A stretch of DNA of 64,000 bases from an uncultured Methylophilaceae bacterium (GTDB lineage Bacteria > Pseudomonadota > Gammaproteobacteria > Burkholderiales > Methylophilaceae). Under the pieces are notes generated by a model, which was not told the DNA's origin, did no database searches, and saw only the letters and a list, made by a program, of their open reading frames with translations. Every line of letters starts with the position of its first letter. The first letter of the stretch is position 1. This document shows, one piece after another, positions 39,061 to 45,333 of this stretch. The DNA lies in the NCBI GenBank assembly GCA_903834185.1, contig CAILHX010000037.1:1-64000 (forward strand), written 5' to 3'. Position numbers and translations under genes: made by a program.

Positions 39061-39624
39061 TTACTTCCAGCTTAAAATATTTGGCGGCTTGCGCGATACG
39101 GGCGGTGTGGGATGGGCAGGCACGCCTACAATGATCGGCACAAACGCTGTCATATCCTCAGGAATACCAATCTCTTTTTTCCATTGTGGCGTATTGAGCG
39201 CGCTAACCGCCAAGCCTATCACGCAGGTGCCAAGCCCCTGTGAATAAGCAGCCAGCATCAGATTCTGCGCAGCTAGCCAGCAATCTGCAGATACAAATGC
39301 GCCTGTCAGTTTTGCGCAGATGACAATCAGCGTAGTTGCGTTGTAGAAGGCATTGAATTCAGGTGCAACGAGATGATCGCTTGCATGGCTTAAACCGCCC
39401 GGATGGATCGGAGCACCACTATTAAGCAGTGCCTTTGCATGATCCGACAAACGATTTAATAAGCTTTTATCCTGTACTACTACGAATGCCCATGATTCTT
39501 CATGTATGGCGGTGGGAGCGTGCACTGCAGCTTCAAGCAACTGCCTGACAGCGACGTCGTCTATTTTAGTGGGCGTGTAATCACGTACTGAACGGCGCCC
39601 GGTAATTGCCTCATTGATATTCAT
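39061..39624 (-). CDS. Nitroreductase-family protein
   Basis: 187 residues. The N-terminal FMN-phosphate motif RRSVRDYTPTKIDD is standard; AAVHAPTAIHEESWAFVVV and LMLAAYSQGLGTCVIGL follow, with PIIVGVPAHPTPPVSRKPP at the end. FMN-dependent NAD(P)H oxidoreductase; the natural substrate is not readable. It is the first gene of a two-gene unit with the flavin reductase. An 8-bp inverted repeat sits 46-82 bases upstream (39670-39706), a candidate regulator site. Confidence 0.88.
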   Translation of the reverse strand: MNINEAITGRRSVRDYTPTKIDDVAVRQLLEAAVHAPTAIHEESWAFVVVQDKSLLNRLSDHAKALLNSGAPIHPGGLSHASDHLVAPEFNAFYNATTLIVICAKLTGAFVSADCWLAAQNLMLAAYSQGLGTCVIGLAVSALNTPQWKKEIGIPEDMTAFVPIIVGVPAHPTPPVSRKPPNILSWK

Positions 39625-39669
39625 GGCATTGCGCTCCCGATTAAAATTAAATGCTTGTGCCCTTGTTTT

Positions 39670-39706
39670 TTAGATTAAGTGATTGTTTTTATTTAACCTA
39701 ATCTAA
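39670..39706. promoter_or_regulatory. Inverted repeat upstream of the nitroreductase gene
   Basis: TTAGATTA (39670-39677) and TAATCTAA (39699-39706) are exact reverse complements separated by 21 bases. Their position in the expected promoter region of the nitroreductase-flavin reductase unit suggests a regulator site. No regulator gene is adjacent. Confidence 0.4.
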
Positions 39707-39809
39707 GGTTTTACAAATTAATGATATGCTTGTGCTGATCCAGCGTCTGTTCGATAGCGCACGATGATTTATACTCAAGTTACATCAACTGTTAAGCCAC
39801 TTAAGTTTG

Positions 39810-39875
39810 GTCAACTAACGACTAATTAGCGAACAAGACCCACGGCGATGTTAAAACTGGCCGTGGATTTTTTTA
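39810..39875 (+). repeat. Diverged copy of the htpG 3' end and terminator
   Basis: GTCAACTAA (39810-39818) equals the last codons of htpG (35884-35892) and in frame reads L-V-N-stop. The hairpin 39839-39875 agrees with the htpG terminator 35914-35950 at 32 of 37 positions, including seven T. The 20-21 bases between are partly alike. No plus-strand gene precedes it, so the terminator serves nothing: a relic of duplication. Confidence 0.7.
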
Positions 39876-39880
39876 TTGAT

Positions 39881-40010
39881 CCACTCACACGTATTTATTC
39901 CGGTGAAGCGGATCGGACCGCGCTCCGGCTGAATTGGCAGCGCCATCATGGCAGGCAGAAAAATGTTACGGCTTGGTCATGCAAATGGGAAGAGGTGCTT
40001 GCTTGCAGTA
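39881..40010 (-). pseudogene. Relic of an MFS transporter 3' end
   Basis: Shares the 15-mer CAGCGCCATCATGGC (39938-39952) with the MFS pseudogene (37369-37383). It also shares a 16-of-20 match at 39992-40011 with 37417-37436; the intervals differ by 6 bases. Read on the minus strand, LQASTSSHL corresponds to VQANTSAQL of the pseudogene. Only this fragment is recognisable. Confidence 0.5.
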
Positions 40011-40093
40011 CCTGAGACACGCATACGGTATCGCTGAGTGCCAGTAAACTTGTTTGAAAAGGCGAGATTTGTACAAATAATGTAACAAATTGT

Positions 40094-40121
40094 TTGCACA
40101 TTACTAATTCTTATGTATGAT
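40094..40121 (+). promoter_or_regulatory. Candidate cspA promoter
   Basis: TTGCAC (40094-40099), 16-base spacer, TATGAT (40116-40121). The start of transcription would lie near 40128, giving a leader of about 110 bases before cspA. Long leaders are usual for cold-shock genes. Confidence 0.5.
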
Positions 40122-40238
40122 GCGGCAATCTGTAGGGTCAAGATACGGTATTGCGGCATTAAATGTTGTCGGATGTTTCCCTTGATTTCGTATGGATAGG
40201 ACATTCGTCCACATTTAATTTTAGTTAAGGAAGATAGT

Positions 40239-40442
40239 ATGGCAACAGGTATAGTAAAGTGGTTCAATGATGCAAAAGGTTTTGGTTTTATTACCCCAGA
40301 CGCTGGCGGTGAAGACCTCTTCGCTCATTTCTCTGCAATCAAGGCAGATGGTTTCAAGACGCTGCGTGAAAATCAGCGCGTAACCTATGACGAAGCTACT
40401 GGCCCAAAAGGCAAGCAAGCTGCAAACATCGTTCCTGAGTAA
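40239..40442 (+). CDS. cspA: Cold-shock protein
   Basis: 67 residues, a single cold-shock domain. RNP1 is KGFGFITP and RNP2 is DLFAHFSAI, with GIVKWFNDA at the start and [10 protein letters not shown] at the end. It binds single-stranded RNA/DNA and melts RNA structure (family knowledge). A strong ribosome site (AAGGAAG) precedes the ATG, and a strong terminator follows. I cannot tell from sequence whether expression is cold-induced or constitutive. Confidence 0.96.
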   Translation: MATGIVKWFNDAKGFGFITPDAGGEDLFAHFSAIKADGFKTLRENQRVTYDEATGPKGKQAANIVPE

Positions 40443-40453
40443 CATTCAGGAAC

Positions 40454-40485
40454 AAAAAAAACCCCGGCATGCCGGGGTTTTTTTT
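40454..40485 (+). terminator. Intrinsic terminator of cspA
   Basis: Eight A, stem CCCCGGC (40462-40468), loop AT, stem GCCGGGG (40471-40477), eight T. A textbook bidirectional terminator 11 bases after the stop codon. Confidence 0.92.
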
Positions 40486-40619
40486 CGCCCTCAAAGTCGC
40501 TGCTTAACAGGCAATCCCCATTACTGCCTTGCTGCATACTCACACAGGCTTGCGCCTGACACATATTTCCTTCAGCTTCGCGCTACAATCGGGCTTTTAA
40601 CTGATAGCACTTCTCTCCT

Positions 40620-41462
40620 ATGTTAAGTTACCGCCATGCCTTTCACGCCGGTAGCCACGCGGACGTTCTCAAGCACTTCATCCTGGTGCAGCTGCTGCAA
40701 TACCTCAACCGGAAAGACAAACCATACTGGGTCATCGATACCCATGCCGGAGCGGGCTTGTACGCGCTGGATCAGGGCTATGCAGCGCAGAACGCCGAAT
40801 ACAAGGGAGGCATTGCCAGATTATGGGCGCGCAACGACCTGCCGCCGCCGCTGGCTGAATATGTAGCGCTGGTGCGCAGCGTCAATCCCGACAACGGTCT
40901 GAAAACCTACCCGGGCTCGCCGCTACTGGCGCAAGCGTTGATACGTCGGGATGACCGTCTGCGTCTGTATGAACTGCACCCGACCGACAGCCAGCATCTG
41001 CAGAATAATTTTGCAGATGCCGGGCGCCAGATCAAGATGGAAAAAGCGGATGGCTTTGCCGGACTAAAAGCATTGCTGCCGCCACCGCCCAGACGCGGCC
41101 TGATTCTGATAGATCCGCCGTATGAAGTAAAACAGGATTATCAGCGCGTGGTCAAAGTTTTGGAGGAGTCGCTAAAGCGTTTTGCAACAGGTATTTATAC
41201 GGTTTGGTATCCCATGTTGCAGCGTCAGGAATCCATCCAGTTCGTCGGTCATCTTAGGCAGCTGCCGCTACAAAACTGGCTACATGCCGGACTGACCGTG
41301 CATGCGCCTGCGCCCGATGGTTTCGGTATGCACGGTAGTGGCATGTTTATCATCAACCCGCCGTGGACGCTTAAGCAGACCTTGCAAAGCGTGATGCCTT
41401 TTTTAACAGAACAGCTGGCCATTGATGATGGTGCTGAATTCGTGCTGGAAGCGAGCGAGTGA
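40620..41462 (+). CDS. rlmJ: 23S rRNA (adenine-2030-N6)-methyltransferase
   Basis: 280 residues. The start MLSYRHAFHAGSHADVLKHF is the RlmJ signature; YWVIDTHAGAGLYAL is the SAM loop and LILIDPPYEVKQDY carries the N6-methyltransferase D-P-P-Y motif. It methylates A2030 of 23S rRNA (family knowledge). Despite the DPPY motif it is not a restriction-modification enzyme. The stop overlaps the start of the following TPR gene. Confidence 0.94.
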   Translation: MLSYRHAFHAGSHADVLKHFILVQLLQYLNRKDKPYWVIDTHAGAGLYALDQGYAAQNAEYKGGIARLWARNDLPPPLAEYVALVRSVNPDNGLKTYPGSPLLAQALIRRDDRLRLYELHPTDSQHLQNNFADAGRQIKMEKADGFAGLKALLPPPPRRGLILIDPPYEVKQDYQRVVKVLEESLKRFATGIYTVWYPMLQRQESIQFVGHLRQLPLQNWLHAGLTVHAPAPDGFGMHGSGMFIINPPWTLKQTLQSVMPFLTEQLAIDDGAEFVLEASE

Positions 41463-43384
41463 TGGTCAAACGCGCCAAAAGTGCTGAAACCGGATCGCGG
41501 AATGAAGCGCCGACTTCTTCAGCACAGGCCTTGCAATTGCTGCAGCAGGGGCAGACATTTGAAGCACTGCAGATATGCATAAACGCCTTGCAACAGGGGC
41601 AGCGCAACGTCGATCTCAGTAACGTCGCGGGCGTATGTGCGGCAAAACTGGGTGAACACGCGCTGGCCGAACAACTTTGGCGGCATGCACTGGAGCTGAA
41701 CCCGACCTATGCGCAAGCCTGGTTCAATCTGGCCCTGATGCATGAAAAGGCCGGGGAGTTTCTCGAGGCAGAAATCGAATATCTGCGCGCCGTTGGCTTT
41801 GATCCGGGAAATACCGATGCTGAGGCTATGCTGGCCCGTCTTCTGGTGCGGGCGGGCCGGCATGATGAGGCTGAGGTGCATCTGCGCCGCATTCTGTCGG
41901 TTGATCCCGACCATGTTCAGGGCAATACCAATCTGGGGCTGATTCTGTTCAATCGCTGCCAGTATCAGGAAGCCGAGCAGCATTATCTTAAAACGCTGGC
42001 AGTTGCTCCCGACGATTTGACCTGCCTGGTCAATATGGGCGTGCTGCTGGCAGCGACAGATCGCCATGATCAAGCCGAAAAATGCTATATGCACGCGCTT
42101 GAACTGGAACCGGAAAACCCGATGGCGCTGACCAATTACGGGTTGTTGCTGGAAAAATCGGCGCGTCTGGCAGAGGCGGAAAATTATCAAAGGCGGGCGC
42201 TGGCGGCATGGGGGCATTCCGAGCAGATTCTCTGCAATCTGGCTAACCTGCTGAGCGGCTATAGACGCGAAGAAGAGGCGGAACCTTACCTGCTCATGGC
42301 GTTGCAGATAAACCCGGAGTCGGCCTTCGCCCATACCAATTATGGCGTGCTGATGAGCAACCTGCAGCGCGACGCCGAAGCAGAACTGCATTTCCGCAAA
42401 GCCATGGAATTGAAAGCGGACTATATGCTGGCACAACTGAATCTGGGTCTGCTGCAACTGGCGCAAGGGCGATTCGCAGAAGGCTGGGTGAATTATGAAG
42501 CGCGCTACGATCCGCGGCTGCCGGACAACGGCATCCCGCTGCCCGAAGTGAGTGCACCGCAATGGCATGGTGAAGATCTAGACGGTAAAAAACTGCTGGT
42601 ATGGAGTGAGCAGGGCTATGGTGACCAGATCCAGTGCAGTCGCTACTTCCCCTTGTTCAAACAACGCTGGGATGTGGACATCACACTGGTGTGCCGGGGT
42701 CCGCTGGTGACTTTGTTCGAGACGCTGGCAGGGGTGGACAAGACACGCACCCAGAGTCCGGAGCTGTTACTTGCTGACGATTTCGACTATTGGGTGATGC
42801 CGTTCAGTATTCCACTCTATTGGGATACAAACCGGGATGCTCCCGAAGCAATTCCTGCCAACATCCCCTACCTCAGTGCTACTCCGCAAAGTATCAGCCG
42901 CTGGCAGGCAAGACTTGGTGAGGGGTATAAAGTCGGATTGGTATGGCGCGGCAATCCGCATCATCACAACAACAAATGGCGTTCCCTGAATGATCCCGTG
43001 CAATTGATGACGCTTCTTGAAATGGAAGGCATCCGCTTCGTCAGCTTGCAGCAAAGAGCCGATAGTGTGGTGATTGATAAACTCTCCAAACATACAAACT
43101 TCATCCATCTGGGAGATGAGTTGGAGGACTTCGCCGATACCGCTGCGGTGATCTCGCAACTGGATCTGGTCATTGCCGTGGACACTGCCGTTGCCCATCT
43201 GACGGGTGCCATGGGCAAGCCGTGCTGGGTGATGCTGCCTTACTACCGCAGCGACTGGCGCTGGTTGCGCGAGCGTACCGATTCACCTTGGTATCCCACC
43301 ATTCGTTTGTTCAGGCAGGGGGAAGATGAAGATTGGCAGCCGGTGATTGCAGCCATAAAAAGGGAACTGCAAGCACTTCTATAA
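41462..43384 (+). CDS. TPR protein with C-terminal glycosyltransferase-like domain
   Basis: 640 residues from ATG 41462 (GTG 41459 also possible). Residues ~20-350 are about nine tetratricopeptide repeats; clear units are AQAWFNLALMHEKAGEFLEA and CLVNMGVLLAATDRHDQAEK. Residues ~370-640 resemble the glycosyltransferase-9-like C-terminus found in many TPR proteins (LLVWSEQGYGDQIQCSRYFP; then LDLVIAVDTAVAHLTGAMGK and PCWVMLPYY). No signal peptide is visible. The acceptor is unknown; protein or surface-glycan glycosylation are options. It is coupled to rlmJ by overlap. Confidence 0.82.
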   Translation: MVKRAKSAETGSRNEAPTSSAQALQLLQQGQTFEALQICINALQQGQRNVDLSNVAGVCAAKLGEHALAEQLWRHALELNPTYAQAWFNLALMHEKAGEFLEAEIEYLRAVGFDPGNTDAEAMLARLLVRAGRHDEAEVHLRRILSVDPDHVQGNTNLGLILFNRCQYQEAEQHYLKTLAVAPDDLTCLVNMGVLLAATDRHDQAEKCYMHALELEPENPMALTNYGLLLEKSARLAEAENYQRRALAAWGHSEQILCNLANLLSGYRREEEAEPYLLMALQINPESAFAHTNYGVLMSNLQRDAEAELHFRKAMELKADYMLAQLNLGLLQLAQGRFAEGWVNYEARYDPRLPDNGIPLPEVSAPQWHGEDLDGKKLLVWSEQGYGDQIQCSRYFPLFKQRWDVDITLVCRGPLVTLFETLAGVDKTRTQSPELLLADDFDYWVMPFSIPLYWDTNRDAPEAIPANIPYLSATPQSISRWQARLGEGYKVGLVWRGNPHHHNNKWRSLNDPVQLMTLLEMEGIRFVSLQQRADSVVIDKLSKHTNFIHLGDELEDFADTAAVISQLDLVIAVDTAVAHLTGAMGKPCWVMLPYYRSDWRWLRERTDSPWYPTIRLFRQGEDEDWQPVIAAIKRELQALL

Positions 43385-43435
43385 TACGAAGCAATAAAAT
43401 TTGATTTAGGTTTAAATAGTTGCTACACTTTTTTC

Positions 43436-43753
43436 ATGCAGATTCACGTTGGCGAGACATGGGGCAAAAAGCGTAGCACCGGCGAACTGGCAGTTTATCT
43501 GGTGTTAAAGGCTGATCGTAAGGGCAATTTGACCCTGCAAAACCTGTCGACGCCGCACAGCGTGTTTGAAACTGATGCTGAAAAGCTGGAAATGGGTAAA
43601 TATTTCCGTGTCAGCGAAACCCCCTACGTCAATCTCACTGCCAAGCGCAGTAAAAAACAAAAGCATCGCGTCAAGATCACCCGTTGCCCGCGCACCGTAG
43701 ACTTGTTTGAAGGCCGTGCCGACAGCGAATTTCCGATGTTGCTTGCCGCATAG
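43436..43753 (+). CDS. Small basic protein, unknown function
   Basis: 105 residues, not recognised. The first half looks like a small beta-rich domain (MQIHVGETWGKKRSTGELAV, YLVLKADRKGNLTLQNL). A lysine-rich patch (AKRSKKQKHRVKIT) follows, then a short end (DLFEGRADSEFPMLLAA). No signal peptide or membrane segment. The positive patch could bind nucleic acid; this is speculation. There is no strong ribosome binding site, and codon use resembles neighbouring genes. Confidence 0.55.
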   Translation: MQIHVGETWGKKRSTGELAVYLVLKADRKGNLTLQNLSTPHSVFETDAEKLEMGKYFRVSETPYVNLTAKRSKKQKHRVKITRCPRTVDLFEGRADSEFPMLLAA

Positions 43754-43817
43754 CAGTTTTATCTTTTTCGGTTTTTCCGCTTTTCAGCCTTACTTTTTTA
43801 CCACAGGAGAAAATGAT

Positions 43818-44078
43818 ATGAAACCGCAATGGAAAGCCATACTGTTACTGCTGGTCACCACCACCATCCGCGCGGCAGATGCTGCCCCTGCCGATAGCAA
43901 GACCACCGACACCACCTCCGCCAAACCCGCTCCCGCGAAACAGCCCGGCACCATGGAAAAAGCGGGTACTGCGGTCAAGTCCACCTATCACAAGACCGTC
44001 AACACCCTGAAGAAACACGGCAGAAGAGCGCCTTGCACCAAAGCGGCGAAAAGCATGGGGCAATGCCACACCACCTAG
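43818..44078 (+). CDS. Small exported Pro/Lys-rich protein, unknown function
   Basis: 86 residues from ATG 43818, which has a good AGGAG site. Signal peptide about residues 1-22 (MKPQWKAILLLLVTTTIRAA). The mature part is rich in Ala, Pro, Lys and Thr (TSAKPAPAKQPGT), then basic (YHKTVNTLKKHGRRAPC), with two cysteines near the end (APC, GQC) that could form a disulfide. I do not recognise a family. It is convergent with greB, 8 bp away. Confidence 0.6.
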   Translation: MKPQWKAILLLLVTTTIRAADAAPADSKTTDTTSAKPAPAKQPGTMEKAGTAVKSTYHKTVNTLKKHGRRAPCTKAAKSMGQCHTT

Positions 44079-44086
44079 ATTGGCTT

Positions 44087-44590
44087 TTACTGCGGAATAT
44101 ATCTGACCGCGATGATTTCGTATTCCTCTTCACCGCCCGGTGTCTGTACCCGTACCGTATCGCCTTCGCCCTTGCCCAGCAGTGCTTTTGCCAGCGGCGA
44201 TACCCAGCTGATATGCCCCTTGCTTAGATCCAGCTCATCCTTGCCGACAATACGGTAAGCGATCTCCTCATCACGGTTGAGCGCATACAACGTCACCCAC
44301 GCGCCGAAATACACCTTCTGCAGATTCTGCTGCTTTGCACTGTCCACCACTTCTGCCAGATCTATGCGCTTCATCAGAAACTTCAGGCGCGCATCGATCT
44401 GCCGTAGCCGTCTTTTCCCGTAAATGTAATCCGCATTCTCGCTGCGGTCGCCGTTGGATGCCGCCCATGCCACGTCTCTTACTACGCCGGGCCGTTCAAC
44501 TTTTACCAGCTGATCCCACTCTGCTTTCAGCACAGCAAAGCCTTCGGGCGTGATGTAGTTCTTTTCGTCTGGGGGAGTACTTATTGCCAT
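44087..44590 (-). CDS. greB: Transcription elongation factor GreB
   Basis: 167 residues. The N-terminal coiled coil (NYITPEGFAVLKAEWDQLV; GDRSENADYIYGKRRLRQID) carries the acidic tip Asp/Glu pair in SENADY. The C-terminal FKBP-like domain has VYFGAWVTLY, then GKDELDLSKGHISWVSPLAK and ALLGKGEGD. Length and the KRRLRQID pattern separate GreB from GreA. It induces transcript cleavage by backtracked RNA polymerase (family knowledge). Confidence 0.95.
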   Translation of the reverse strand: MAISTPPDEKNYITPEGFAVLKAEWDQLVKVERPGVVRDVAWAASNGDRSENADYIYGKRRLRQIDARLKFLMKRIDLAEVVDSAKQQNLQKVYFGAWVTLYALNRDEEIAYRIVGKDELDLSKGHISWVSPLAKALLGKGEGDTVRVQTPGGEEEYEIIAVRYIPQ

Positions 44591-44722
44591 AGCCGGATTT
44601 TATCCCACGCCTGCATATGCAAGACAATAACTTAATAGTCGCTTGGCAACACAGGTGGAGTTTGAAAGCCTGAAGTGGAGTAGCATAATGACTTTCAATC
44701 GACACCAAATCAGGAAACAACC

Positions 44723-45250
44723 ATGCCCCCGATCGCAATCATCATCATTCCCCTGGTCATCATCGGCGTACTTATCTATGCAGCTACCAGACCTAACACC
44801 TTCCGCACTGAGCGTTCGACCACCATCAACGCCACCCAGGCCAAAATATTCGGTAACATAAATGATCTGGGCAAATGGCCGACATGGTCGCCGTGGGAGA
44901 AGCTGGATCCGAATGTGCAACGCACCCTGAGCGACCCGTCCAGCGGTGTGGGCGCAAGTTATGCGTGGGAAGGCAACCGCAAAATCGGTGCAGGCAGCAT
45001 GGAGATCGTGGAATCGGAGAAATCCAGCAAAATAGTGATGAAGCTGGAATTCCTCAAGCCGTTCAAAGCCAGCAACATGGCCGAATTCACGCTCACCAAG
45101 AAAGGCACCAGCACCGAAGTCACCTGGGCCATGTACGGCCCGCAACTCTACAAGGCGAAACTGATGGGTACGCTGATCGATTGCGACGCCATGGTCGGCA
45201 AGCAGTTCGCGGAGGGGTTGGCGAATTTGAAGGCACTGGTGGAAAAATAG
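44723..45250 (+). CDS. Membrane-anchored SRPBCC (polyketide cyclase-like) protein
   Basis: 175 residues. An N-terminal membrane helix (MPPIAIIIIPLVIIGVLIYA) is followed by an SRPBCC fold beginning RSTTINATQAKIFGNINDLG with KWPTWSPWEKLDPNV. VTWAMYGPQLYKAKLMGTLI and a C-terminal helix follow. It differs from the mxaD-like protein at 2147-2671 in lacking a cleavable signal and in sequence. Ligand unknown. Divergent from greB, upstream of the P-type ATPase gene by 83 bp. Confidence 0.82.
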   Translation: MPPIAIIIIPLVIIGVLIYAATRPNTFRTERSTTINATQAKIFGNINDLGKWPTWSPWEKLDPNVQRTLSDPSSGVGASYAWEGNRKIGAGSMEIVESEKSSKIVMKLEFLKPFKASNMAEFTLTKKGTSTEVTWAMYGPQLYKAKLMGTLIDCDAMVGKQFAEGLANLKALVEK

Positions 45251-45333
45251 GCGCAGGGTGATCGTCGCAGTAGGCCAAAGGCCGCTATTTAATTTTTTTG
45301 CGATAGCAGAAACAAGCAAATCAAAAATCCGTC

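Larger units (their letters stand above)
39625..40238. other. 614-bp region of decayed sequence and regulatory sites
   Basis: Between nitroreductase and cspA I see no intact gene. It holds, in order, an inverted repeat (39670-39706), a diverged copy of the htpG 3' end and terminator (39810-39875), a decayed MFS 3' end on the minus strand (39881-40010), and the cspA promoter and leader (40094-40238). An open minus-strand frame at 39977-40267 covers the cspA leader and has no family features. Confidence 0.7.

Noticed and set aside
39977-40267. 96-codon minus-strand open frame over the cspA leader
   Set aside because: It spans the cspA promoter and start codon and contains only part of the MFS relic; not a gene.
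40620-41462. DNA adenine methyltransferase of a restriction system
   Set aside because: The DPPY motif is shared, but the N-terminus and whole length are those of RlmJ, and no restriction gene is near.
41519-42568. 349-codon minus-strand open frame opposite the TPR gene
   Set aside because: Mirrors the repeated TPR codons; no independent ribosome site or family match.
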